From the NCBI GenBank assembly GCA_020050895.1, contig JAGVJW010000204.1:1-5621 (forward strand): DNA of 5,621 nucleotides, in the 5' to 3' direction. A program made the position numbers and the translations under genes. This stretch comes from a bacterium (GTDB taxonomy: Bacteria; Bacteroidota; Ignavibacteria; Kapaibacteriales; Kapaibacteriaceae). Shown here one piece after another: positions 1 through 5,621 of the stretch. Numbering within the stretch: the first letter of the stretch is position 1; every line of letters starts with the position of its first letter. The notes under the pieces are model-generated. The model was not told the DNA's origin and ran no database searches. It saw only the letters and a list, made by a program, of their open reading frames with translations.

Positions 1-666
1 GGCATCATCGAATGGGACGGTGCAATCGTAAATCCTAAAGGAATTGATGTTGAGGCTTTGAATGAACATCGTATGCAAACTGGTTCCATTACGGGTTTCG
101 CAAATGGAAAGACCGTCAAAGATGGCATGAGTGTTTTGGAAATGGAATGCGACATCCTTGTACCTGCTGCACTGGAATCGCAGATTCATAATGGCAATGC
201 CGATAGAATCAAGGCTAAGATTATTGCAGAAGGAGCTAATGGACCAATTACTGCAGTTGCCGAAGAAGTGCTCCTTAAAAAAGGTATCTATGTGATGCCT
301 GATATGTTCGTTAATGCTGGTGGTGTTATCGTATCTTACTTTGAATGGCTGAAGAATATCTCCCACGTTCGTTTCGGCCGTATGGATAAGAGGTTTGAAG
401 AAGGATCGAACACCAGACTGATTGATACTGTTGAACGCTTGACCGGAAAGTCATTGACGATGCAGGAGCGCACCTTTGTTGCACGCGGCGCCGACGAAGA
501 AGACATCGTTAATTCTGGTCTTGAAGACACGATGATATCGGCCTATCACGCAATCATCAACATTTCAAATAGAGACCCTCGTATCAAGGATATGCGTACG
601 GCAGCATTCGTCAATTCAATTGATAAGATTGCTCAGTCGTACCTCTTGTTGGGCATTTTCCCATGA
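1..666 (+). CDS. gdhA: Glutamate dehydrogenase, C-terminal part (5' truncated by window edge)
   Basis: Reading is open from base 1 (first residues GIIEWDGAIVNPKGID) to the TGA at 664-666, giving 221 residues of a Glu/Leu/Phe/Val dehydrogenase. The family enzyme reversibly deaminates glutamate to 2-oxoglutarate and ammonia with NAD(P) in the cytoplasm. The visible part is the nucleotide-binding domain and C-terminal helices. Its signatures are the DILVPAALE segment, the AEGANGPIT loop and the PDMFVNAGGVIVSYFEWLKN block, all strongly conserved in GDH. The end, with a GLEDTM..AYHAI helix, looks complete. The N-terminal domain with the catalytic lysine lies upstream of the window, so coenzyme preference cannot be judged. 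An internal TTG at 58 could be mistaken for a start, but the homologous sequence continues upstream of it. The gene converges on the T9SS-cargo gene, with a shared hairpin between them. Another amino-acid dehydrogenase of the same superfamily is possible but less likely. Confidence 0.93.
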   Translation, partial: GIIEWDGAIVNPKGIDVEALNEHRMQTGSITGFANGKTVKDGMSVLEMECDILVPAALESQIHNGNADRIKAKIIAEGANGPITAVAEEVLLKKGIYVMPDMFVNAGGVIVSYFEWLKNISHVRFGRMDKRFEEGSNTRLIDTVERLTGKSLTMQERTFVARGADEEDIVNSGLEDTMISAYHAIINISNRDPRIKDMRTAAFVNSIDKIAQSYLLLGIFP

Positions 667-712
667 GTGCTCATCTAAAGCTAAGCTCAGCAGTAGCATA
701 ACAAATTAAAAT

Positions 713-750
713 GAAGAAGGCGTAGTTGAATCAACAACTGCGCCTTCTTC
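713..750. terminator. Bidirectional intrinsic terminator between convergent genes
   Basis: A 16-bp stem pairs 713-728 with 735-750 around a 6-nt loop (729-734). The outer ten pairs, GAAGAAGGCG with CGCCTTCTTC, are perfect, and there is one G-T wobble (723/740). It lies 47 bp after the GDH stop and 21 bp beyond the stop of the minus-strand gene. Read on the minus strand the stem is followed by a T-rich tract (ATTTTAATTTG), so it fits best as terminator of the 808-aa gene. On the plus strand only a short GTTT follows, so termination of gdhA is plausible but weaker. Confidence 0.8.
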
Positions 751-770
751 GTTTGGTGAGGATCGGGGAA

Positions 771-3197
771 TTAATAGAGCAAAACTTTTACCACGTCTCT
801 ATTGCTGCCTTCTTCTACAACTACAACATAGAGTCCTGGCGCAACACGTCTACCCGAATTATCCTGCAGCTCCCAGCGAATCAAACCGCTGCCACTAAGC
901 GCTGCTACGTCACGGCCTGAAATATCCAAGATCTGCACTTTAAGGTTCATGCCTTCGGCCGAAATCGTCACATAGTCGTTAGCAGGATTGGGTGCAATCG
1001 TAAGACCTGCGATTGCATTCCCCTCTTCCACAGAAGTCGTTGGTGTGCGCAGAAGCTGAACAGATCCATCGCCCTCAGATGTTTTGACAATTAACTCTCC
1101 TGAGGCACTGAGATTATCTTTTGTTCGGATGCAGATTTGAAATGTGTTGCCGTTAGTAACTGTGCTTGGTAATACAGGTTGTTCTGCGATTTCGAACGTT
1201 TCAGATCCCTGGTTGATACTCAACTCAGTTATGGTTGCTTCAGAGCATGGCATTGGTATTGATATAGCACACATCGATTCACCGATGGGACCAGTGAACA
1301 GCAAGGTGTCTTCGGTGAAAACAATCGGTGATATCGCTGTTCCCATAATCACTAGCGAATCGATGCCATCTGCAGTTGTGAACGAAACCGTTGCACCAGC
1401 ACCAATCTGGCTGGGGTCAATTTGAAGCTGGACATCAACAGCACTTCCGCCTGGAATGGAAACCGGCGTAGATAATCCGATTATCGTAACAGCACCTACT
1501 GGATTGGACGAATACGATGTGATAACTACAGGTAATCCACCATTGTTTATCAATAACCCTGCAATTGTTGTGTCGACAATTGTACATGCGTACACAACAC
1601 CAAAGTGGAACATCTCCGTAGACAATACAAGTTCACCGGGTCCAATTCCAGTATTTACTTTAACAACAGCAGCGGATGAGTTTAGCGTATCGCACGTATT
1701 GTAAACAATGCAACGATACAGACCAGAGTCTGATCGGACTACTCCGGGTTTTACATACTCACGGAAGGTTGCACCTGAAATACTAACGCCATTGCGTTGC
1801 CATTGATACGAAAGATTATCGCCAATTGCTGTAATGGATAGCTTAAGTGTGTCTCCCGCAGTCAACGTTTTGTTTAGTGGCTGTACCGTGATAATCGGCG
1901 ATTGTATAACTGTGAGCAGCACAGTGTCACTCAAAGCCTGAGGCGCACATGTGCCGCTAACGCGAACACGATAGACACCCTTATCGCTAACAGAAGCAGC
2001 GGGTATGGTATACGTCGACCCCGAAGCGCCCGGTATTGGCGAATTATCTCGTAACCATGTATAGTTTAATCCATCTCCTGTTGCGGTAACGCTGAACGTT
2101 ACAGACTCATTCTCGCACACAGTTTTTGGTTTTGGCTGCGAGGTAATCGCTGGTTTGGCAGTCATGGTGAGCACGGCAGAATTTGTCACGACGGTTTGGC
2201 TACATCCGGTTACCTGACAGTCGTACGAAGCTGCATCACTCAGCGCCATGGATGAGATAGTATACATGGCAGAAGTTGCACCTGCGATAACGTTGCCATT
2301 CTTACGCCAGGAATATGTTACTGCCGTCCCCGAGGCGCCAACCGTAAGCGTTACTGAAGCCCCTTCACACACAGCCTGCGATTGTGGCTGCAGAACAATT
2401 GTTGGTGCACCTGTTATGGTGAGGTTCGAAACTCTGGTCAGTTCTGCGTTGTTGGCAGTATTAACCAGACGAACAGTATATGTTGTCGCCGGCGTTATGG
2501 TGATGGGAATCGTATAGGCGAAGGTCCCGTTTGCTCCCGGTGTGGAGTTAGAGATTACCGTGATGTTCGCAAAGTCGTTTGAAGACAACTCAATCCTAAT
2601 GTTTGCAATCGCTGTCTGAGTCCAGTTTATCGTCATCACGGCACCAGTGCAAAAACTCACGGCAGGGCTGGGTGCAGTTATCGTAGCGCCGGGGACAGTT
2701 ACAGAGGCCGACATGGTGTTGTATGCATCACCTCCTGCTGTATTGTCATTGTTGACGGCAATCCCTGCTCCATAAACCGTATATGTGCCATGCTGGGCAG
2801 GAGCTGTCCACTGAAAACTGAACGTTGTCTGTCCTGCAGCTCCTTGTTTCGTCTCACTCTGAGCTATTTCACCACCTGCAACCTGCGATCCGGCTCCGGC
2901 CGTTAACGTACCGGCTGCACCCGTAGCACTACGTATCGATAGGTTGTATCCACCATAGCCATTGGTGGGATGCGCAATGATGAATGAGAAATCTGCCGTC
3001 GTGCCCGGGTTAACAGTAGCAGGACCATTCAGAGTAAGCGTTGTCTGTCCGCTTTGATCGTGACAGCCACCACCTCCGCAACCATTCTGATAGCCACCGA
3101 AATGTCCGCCGGAATGTGCCCTTGCAGTCTGAAATGAAGCGAACAAAATCCCACCTACTACCAAGACCCCTAGACTGAGTAATTGAAATCGGCTCAT
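771..3197 (-). CDS. Secreted multidomain protein: Reeler-like/choice-of-anchor V, Ig-like and HYDIN-like domains, T9SS sorting tail
   Basis: 808 residues, probably a surface-attached or released adhesin-like protein; no enzymatic domain is seen. Order: Sec signal peptide 1-27 (hydrophobic 5-22, AxA-type site ARA|HS). A Gly-rich start with a CX4CH motif (C40, C45, H46) leads into a Reeler-like/choice-of-anchor V type domain to about 168. A beta domain at 172-263 resembles Kre9/KNH-like modules. Three Ig-like repeats follow at about 266-346, 349-430 and 434-516, each with a Y.W..NG/W.R. core and a D..Y.C or V.. strand; the third lacks the leading VCE cysteine. Two HYDIN/choice-of-anchor D-like modules span about 521-625 and 626-715. 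A type A T9SS sorting domain covers about 724-808 (LTIAPNPANDYVTI, ILDISGRDV, APGLYVVVV). The ATG at 3195-3197 is supported by the signal peptide and an AAGGAG. It implies Sec export, then outer-membrane passage by T9SS with tail removal. Domain names were assigned by eye; the ligand is unknown. Confidence 0.9.
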   Translation of the reverse strand: MSRFQLLSLGVLVVGGILFASFQTARAHSGGHFGGYQNGCGGGGCHDQSGQTTLTLNGPATVNPGTTADFSFIIAHPTNGYGGYNLSIRSATGAAGTLTAGAGSQVAGGEIAQSETKQGAAGQTTFSFQWTAPAQHGTYTVYGAGIAVNNDNTAGGDAYNTMSASVTVPGATITAPSPAVSFCTGAVMTINWTQTAIANIRIELSSNDFANITVISNSTPGANGTFAYTIPITITPATTYTVRLVNTANNAELTRVSNLTITGAPTIVLQPQSQAVCEGASVTLTVGASGTAVTYSWRKNGNVIAGATSAMYTISSMALSDAASYDCQVTGCSQTVVTNSAVLTMTAKPAITSQPKPKTVCENESVTFSVTATGDGLNYTWLRDNSPIPGASGSTYTIPAASVSDKGVYRVRVSGTCAPQALSDTVLLTVIQSPIITVQPLNKTLTAGDTLKLSITAIGDNLSYQWQRNGVSISGATFREYVKPGVVRSDSGLYRCIVYNTCDTLNSSAAVVKVNTGIGPGELVLSTEMFHFGVVYACTIVDTTIAGLLINNGGLPVVITSYSSNPVGAVTIIGLSTPVSIPGGSAVDVQLQIDPSQIGAGATVSFTTADGIDSLVIMGTAISPIVFTEDTLLFTGPIGESMCAISIPMPCSEATITELSINQGSETFEIAEQPVLPSTVTNGNTFQICIRTKDNLSASGELIVKTSEGDGSVQLLRTPTTSVEEGNAIAGLTIAPNPANDYVTISAEGMNLKVQILDISGRDVAALSGSGLIRWELQDNSGRRVAPGLYVVVVEEGSNRDVVKVLLY

Positions 3198-3201
3198 GGC
3201 A

Positions 3202-3207
3202 CTCCTT
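3202..3207 (-). promoter_or_regulatory. Shine-Dalgarno AAGGAG for the T9SS-cargo gene
   Basis: Read on the minus strand, AAGGAG stands 4 nt before the ATG at 3195-3197. It supports this start, which also gives a proper signal peptide. It is the clearest Shine-Dalgarno in the window; secA and the YceI gene have weak or no such site. Confidence 0.7.
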
Positions 3208-3216
3208 GAAGTTAAA

Positions 3217-3230
3217 AATTCCTAAGAATT
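3217..3230. repeat. Short dyad AATTC-N4-GAATT in the leader of the T9SS-cargo gene
   Basis: AATTC (3217-3221) and GAATT (3226-3230) form a perfect 5-bp inverted repeat about 10 bp upstream of the Shine-Dalgarno. A second, offset pair, GTTAA (3211-3215) and TTAAC (3229-3233), surrounds it. It could be an operator or a small leader hairpin, but A/T-rich arms this short also arise by chance. No convincing TAnnTTTG promoter element was found in this intergenic stretch. Confidence 0.25.
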
Positions 3231-3302
3231 AACGACAACCGACAATCTTTAACAAAAACTGTTACAACATTGACTTTGAATGCATCACGATAACACCTTT
3301 GC

Positions 3303-3412
3303 AAGGACATGAATTCATGCATTTTCATGCACGCTCATGAAAATGTGCATTCGCGTTCATGGACATGCATACGCACTCATGAATTTGCATACATGCTTGC
3401 CTGTATGTGCAT
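3303..3412. repeat. Array of TCATG/TGCAT motifs with three 20-bp tandem units
   Basis: Three consecutive 20-bp units (3331-3350, 3351-3370, 3371-3390) share the pattern (A/T)CGC..TCATG....TGCAT. Related, less regular sequence extends to 3303 and 3412. TCATG begins at 3315, 3325, 3335, 3357 and 3377. TGCAT begins at 3318, 3346, 3366, 3386 and 3408. Many spacings are thus 10, 20 or 22 bp, close to whole helical turns. A perfect 12-bp palindrome CATGAATTCATG lies at 3308-3319. The array occupies the distal half of the gap upstream of the T9SS-cargo gene and overlaps the last dozen codons of the YceI gene. Possible roles are a multi-site protein-binding region, a post-transcriptional structure at the yceI mRNA end, or an expanded repeat. 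Function is unknown; the pattern itself is directly visible. Confidence 0.6.
3320..3345. repeat. Perfect 10-bp inverted repeat (hairpin) within the TCATG array
   Basis: CATTTTCATG (3320-3329) and CATGAAAATG (3336-3345) are exact reverse complements separated by 6 nt. Allowing a 2-nt bulge, pairing extends through the flanking TGCA sequences. It begins 32 bp beyond the YceI stop codon on the minus strand. No T-tract follows on that strand, so it is not a typical intrinsic terminator. It could protect the yceI mRNA 3' end or serve as a dyad binding site. Confidence 0.5.
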
Positions 3413-4024
3413 CGTCTCTTCAATGCACGATCCGATGAGTCCTTCCTTGCCTGAAATATTGAAATCTTTCAAGACTACGTCGAACAACGCTGTAATCATT
3501 ATAAGATCACCCGATGCACGCTTTTTCGTTTCATCATTCTCTGACACATACGTTATGGTTACCGACGCTGACAACGGCTTAGTAACGCCGTGGCACGAAA
3601 ACATTCCCATTGCCGTTGCTGTGGCAACTTTCTTTCCGTTTTTTCCTGTTACCGTCACATCTTTCAAACCAGTGATTTCAAAAACGATCTCTGGGTATTT
3701 ATCGGCATCGAGCCACACTGGTGAATACATGTGTTCATCACGGCGGGCTATTGCCGTCTTCATGGAACGCACCAGTACGGAAAGTCTGCCTCTCGTAGCC
3801 TCGAGATTTTGCCAGTCCATGGCAACCGTTCCTGAGAGTTTATCGGCTGTACCGGTGAATTTTTCCATTGGCGCTTCGCTCACGAACGAGATGGAGTTTT
3901 GTCCCACAGCATCATTGAGCGTGAACGTCTTCGCTCCTTCCCGGGAACCAGAGAAACCCAATCCGGCATATGAAGAGAATGTTGCAGCAACCAGGAGGGC
4001 CAGGATGGTTAAGGGGCGAATCAT
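3377..4024 (-). CDS. YceI-family exported protein (isoprenoid/lipid-binding-like)
   Basis: 215 residues. The N-terminus MIRPLTILALLVAATFSSYA is a Sec signal peptide with likely cleavage after A20, so the mature protein is periplasmic or extracytoplasmic. The rest (about 32-213) matches the YceI lipocalin-like beta-barrel family. It has ISFVSEAPMEKFTGTAD near the start, the RDEHMYSPVWLDADKYPEIVFEI block (R95, D96, H98, K109-Y110-P111) and GMFSCHGVTKPLSASV at 140-155. Known YceI-like proteins bind polyisoprenoid or other amphiphilic ligands; the ligand here cannot be read from sequence. Length is close to the usual 180-220 residues. The ATG follows the cysteine desulfurase stop by 44 bp with no clear terminator between, so co-transcription is likely. 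The leader is A/T-rich with only a distant AGG, as is common in Bacteroidota. The last codons are embedded in the TCATG/TGCAT array. A long antisense reading frame covers the same stretch but has no family signature. Confidence 0.92.
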   Translation of the reverse strand: MIRPLTILALLVAATFSSYAGLGFSGSREGAKTFTLNDAVGQNSISFVSEAPMEKFTGTADKLSGTVAMDWQNLEATRGRLSVLVRSMKTAIARRDEHMYSPVWLDADKYPEIVFEITGLKDVTVTGKNGKKVATATAMGMFSCHGVTKPLSASVTITYVSENDETKKRASGDLIMITALFDVVLKDFNISGKEGLIGSCIEETMHIQASMYANS

Positions 4025-4068
4025 AAATATTTTTATTACCTGATAGAATGTTCAACAAGAAAGGGTTG

Positions 4069-5199
4069 TCAGTTTCGCATGCTTCGAGCTATCTCGGCCA
4101 GAATTGTTACAGCCGTATCAACTTCCTTGATCGTCGTGTCCTTGCATACCGAAAACCTCACAGCGGCCTTTGATTCTGCAACCGACAGACCCATAGCCAG
4201 GAGAACATGTGAGGGTTGCAGACTTCCAGACACACATGCACTCCCGTTAGAGACCGCTATCCCTTTGATATCCATTGCCTGCAGCACTGCCTCTCCATCC
4301 AACGTCTCGGCATCGTTAAAAGAAATATTTACAATGTGGGGAGCACGAAGAACATCGGGCGTGTTGACGCGGATACCTGGAATATCCCGCTTTAGCATGG
4401 TAATAAGGTGGGATGTAAGTTCGTGCATGTTATGCGCATTCTTATGCAGATCTCCGATTGCCTTTCGTGCAGCTACCTGAAAGCCAACAATTAACGGAGT
4501 GGCTTCTGTTCCTGCACGCCGGTTACGTTCCTGTGCACCGCCTTGCTGGTGAGCCTTAAAATCAATGCCCTTTCGGATGTACATTGCCCCGATACCCTTG
4601 GGACCGTGGATTTTATGCGCGGAAATGGTAGCGAAATCAACACCATACGCGGCAACGTCGAAGTCTATTTTTCCGAATGCTTGTACAGCATCTGTATGTA
4701 CAAGCGACAATGGTGCCGCGCTTCTGATGTCATGAATAGGTTGTATTGTTCCAGTTTCATTATTTACTGCCATAACGCTGATTAGCGTCTTCGGATTGTT
4801 ATATGCCGAAAGTGCAGTTACATCAACAATTCCCAATGCATTAACAGGGATCTCGCGTATATCTAGCCCCCTTCGATGTAATTCTCTTGCCGGATGGAGA
4901 ACTGAATGGTGCTCCGTGGAGCCAACAATGATGGAATCAACAAGGTTGGATTCATCAATGGAGCTCTTAAGAATTGCGTTGTTGGCTTCGGTACCTCCGC
5001 TCGTAAAAATTATTTCGGCGGGGTGTGCATTCATTAACGCAGCGATTTCTGCTCTGGCATCTTCGATAGCAACGCGGGCTTTCCTTCCAATAGAATAAAT
5101 GCTTGAGGCATTGCCATAATCTTCGGTTAACCACGGCAGCATAGCTTCGAGAACGTCATTGTCTATTCTGGTAGTTGCGCTGTTGTCGAGATAAATCAC
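4069..5199 (-). CDS. Cysteine desulfurase, NifS/IscS-like (class V aminotransferase fold)
   Basis: 376 residues, near the usual length for group I NifS/IscS enzymes. These use PLP to convert cysteine to alanine, leaving a persulfide for Fe-S cluster, thiamine or tRNA-thiolation pathways in the cytoplasm. Visible motifs in order: MIYLDNSATT start, SGGTEANN (67-74, PLP phosphate loop), STEHHSV with the PLP-stacking His at about 97, NNETG (146-150), HTDAVQAFG (D170, Q173), SAHKIHGPKG with Schiff-base K196, RRAGTE (227-232), and the active-site loop SNGSACVSGSLQPSHVL with C322. All key residues are present, so it should be active. The start is a GTG (5197-5199): a stop lies six codons upstream with no other start, and the family N-terminus begins exactly here. 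It overlaps the upstream gene by 4 bp (GTGA), implying translational coupling. No iscU, iscR or suf partner lies alongside, so iscS, nifS or a tRNA-thiolation role cannot be chosen. Confidence 0.95.
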   Translation of the reverse strand: MIYLDNSATTRIDNDVLEAMLPWLTEDYGNASSIYSIGRKARVAIEDARAEIAALMNAHPAEIIFTSGGTEANNAILKSSIDESNLVDSIIVGSTEHHSVLHPARELHRRGLDIREIPVNALGIVDVTALSAYNNPKTLISVMAVNNETGTIQPIHDIRSAAPLSLVHTDAVQAFGKIDFDVAAYGVDFATISAHKIHGPKGIGAMYIRKGIDFKAHQQGGAQERNRRAGTEATPLIVGFQVAARKAIGDLHKNAHNMHELTSHLITMLKRDIPGIRVNTPDVLRAPHIVNISFNDAETLDGEAVLQAMDIKGIAVSNGSACVSGSLQPSHVLLAMGLSVAESKAAVRFSVCKDTTIKEVDTAVTILAEIARSMRN

Positions 5200-5450
5200 A
5201 AACGTCCAAATCCTTTATAGATATCAAACTTTGCGCTATATAAAACAATGTTCATGTCTTCGTCGCGCAGCGTGCCACCAGATGGCGAGAGATAAAATGT
5301 TCGTATGGTATCTGTGGGCTCTTTTGATAACAACCCGTGCTCATCTACATAAAACTGCAGAATAGAATACCCCAAATGCCTTGGAGCTTCGGCAACCTGA
5401 GCAATGAGATGCTCAGGCGTGTACACGTTCAGATTGTCTGTAACGTCCAT
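5196..5450 (-). CDS. Small hypothetical protein coupled to cysteine desulfurase
   Basis: 84 residues, not recognised. It has no signal peptide, membrane segment, cysteine or obvious metal-binding motif. It is a mixed acidic sequence, probably soluble: an N-terminal helix-like part (TPEHLIAQVAEAPRHLGYSILQFYVDEHG) and a C-terminal part with SPSGGTLRDEDMNIVLYSAKFDIYKGFGRL. The ATG at 5448-5450 is the only usable start, because a stop (5478-5480) lies nine codons further upstream in frame with no ATG or GTG between. Its TGA shares bases with the GTG of the cysteine desulfurase, a tight arrangement that supports it being a real translated gene and hints at a related role. It heads the minus-strand operon and diverges from secA. 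That it acts in sulfur transfer is only a guess from position. Confidence 0.7.
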   Translation of the reverse strand: MDVTDNLNVYTPEHLIAQVAEAPRHLGYSILQFYVDEHGLLSKEPTDTIRTFYLSPSGGTLRDEDMNIVLYSAKFDIYKGFGRL

Positions 5451-5460
5451 TGCTCGATTA

Positions 5461-5491
5461 TTGGTAACACTGGCAAATTACGGTAAGTTTG
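5461..5491 (+). promoter_or_regulatory. Predicted Bacteroidota-type promoter of secA
   Basis: TAAGTTTG at 5484-5491 is a full match to the Bacteroidota -7 consensus TAnnTTTG. A TTG at 5461-5463, preceded by AT, lies 20 nt upstream, about where the -33 (T)TTG element is expected. Transcription would begin near 5498, giving a leader of roughly 30 nt before the secA ATG. No transcript evidence is available. The match is based on the consensus known for Bacteroidota, so it depends on the organism assignment. Confidence 0.5.
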
Positions 5492-5493
5492 CC
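5472..5493. promoter_or_regulatory. Operator-like dyad GGCAAA-N10-TTTGCC over the secA promoter
   Basis: GGCAAA (5472-5477) and TTTGCC (5488-5493) are perfect inverted 6-bp arms. Inside them TTAC and GTAA give further near-symmetry offset by one base. The right arm overlaps the predicted -7 element, where a bound repressor would block secA transcription. It is also central in the divergent gap, so it could act on the 84-aa/cysteine desulfurase operon. No regulator can be named. Confidence 0.35.
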
Positions 5494-5531
5494 CTCTTAC
5501 ACCTGATCCATCGTACCCAACATTCCGACCC

Positions 5532-5621
5532 ATGTTAAAAGCCCTCAGGAAGATTTTCGGAACAAAATCTGATAAAGACGTAAAGGTAATCAAGCCTATC
5601 GTCGATGAAATAAATCAGCAC
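5532..5621 (+). CDS. secA: SecA preprotein translocase ATPase, N-terminal fragment (runs off window)
   Basis: The first 30 codons are present: MLKALRKIFGTKSD, then KDVKVIKPIVDEINQH. This matches the SecA N-terminus, where a short amphipathic MLK.L.K.FG segment is followed by a R/K-rich helix ending .I...IN. SecA is the ATP-driven motor that pushes unfolded preproteins through SecYEG at the inner membrane; the two signal-peptide proteins in this window would be among its clients. No Walker motifs are visible because the gene continues beyond the edge. There is no Shine-Dalgarno before the ATG (the preceding bases are CATTCCGACCC), which is common in Bacteroidota. It diverges from the minus-strand operon across an 81-bp gap. 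The call rests on a short stretch but the pattern is distinctive. Confidence 0.8.
   Translation, partial: MLKALRKIFGTKSDKDVKVIKPIVDEINQH

Noticed and set aside
336..530. A minus-strand 64-codon frame inside the GDH gene, and a plus-strand 64-codon frame at 726-920.
   Set aside because: The first is antisense to conserved GDH sequence. The second starts inside the terminator hairpin and is antisense to the T9SS tail.
663..674. ATGAG-TG-CTCAT inverted repeat at the GDH stop codon.
   Set aside because: 5-bp arms with a 2-nt loop are too short to form a stable hairpin and are expected by chance.
1144..2582. Several plus-strand open frames of 66-93 codons inside the T9SS-cargo gene.
   Set aside because: They are antisense shadows of a long gene with continuous recognisable domains, and they lack ribosome sites or family signatures.
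3198..3300. A promoter for the T9SS-cargo gene (TTGTTA then TTAATT at 17-nt spacing on the minus strand).
   Set aside because: It is a poor match to both the sigma-70 and the Bacteroidota consensus in an A/T-rich stretch, so it was not annotated.
3303..3412. A CRISPR array as explanation of the repeated motifs.
   Set aside because: The units abut with no unique spacers, are imperfect and only 20 bp, and no cas gene is present.
3309..4043. A 244-codon open frame on the plus strand, antisense to the YceI gene.
   Set aside because: The minus strand encodes a clear signal peptide and full YceI family signature. The plus frame has no family pattern, and its first residues merely translate the TCATG/TGCAT repeats.
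4025..4068. A terminator between the cysteine desulfurase and YceI genes.
   Set aside because: Only a weak CAAC/GTTG pairing of 4 bp is present, with no adjoining T-tract, so read-through is more likely.
4079..5098. Plus-strand open frames of 80-133 codons opposite the cysteine desulfurase.
   Set aside because: The minus strand holds every conserved desulfurase motif; the plus frames look like composition-driven shadows.

Overview
The window looks like chromosome of a Bacteroidota/Chlorobiota-type (FCB group) bacterium. Three things point there: a large secreted protein that ends in a type IX secretion (T9SS) sorting domain, a Bacteroidota-style TAnnTTTG promoter element in front of secA, and weak or absent Shine-Dalgarno sequences on several genes. 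The mix of Ig-like, HYDIN-like and Reeler-like domains with a T9SS tail would fit Ignavibacteria or Kapabacteria, but that finer placement is inference only.

Layout. Bases 1-666 (+) are the C-terminal half of a glutamate dehydrogenase whose start lies outside the window. It converges on a minus-strand gene (771-3197) for an 808-residue modular surface or secreted protein, and a 16-bp hairpin at 713-750 lies between the two stops. Upstream of that gene is a 179-bp gap (3198-3376). Its distal part holds an array of TCATG and TGCAT motifs with partly regular 10- and 20-bp spacing, which runs on into the 3' end of the next gene. Then come three closely spaced minus-strand genes, transcribed in the order 84-aa hypothetical (5196-5450), cysteine desulfurase (4069-5199), YceI-family exported protein (3377-4024). 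The first two overlap by 4 bp (GTGA) and the third follows after 44 bp, so they probably form an operon. Divergent from them, secA begins at 5532 (+) and runs off the end.

How the genes relate. The parts are mostly housekeeping: glutamate/2-oxoglutarate interconversion (GDH), sulfur mobilisation for Fe-S clusters or thio-cofactors (cysteine desulfurase), the Sec motor (SecA), and two Sec exported products (YceI and the T9SS cargo). I see no defence system, mobile element, CRISPR array or RNA gene. The least ordinary signals are the phased TCATG/TGCAT array, a CX4CH motif at the mature N-terminus of the T9SS cargo, a GGCAAA-N10-TTTGCC dyad over the predicted secA promoter, and the small unrecognised protein coupled to the cysteine desulfurase. 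No stretch longer than 300 bases lacks a gene.
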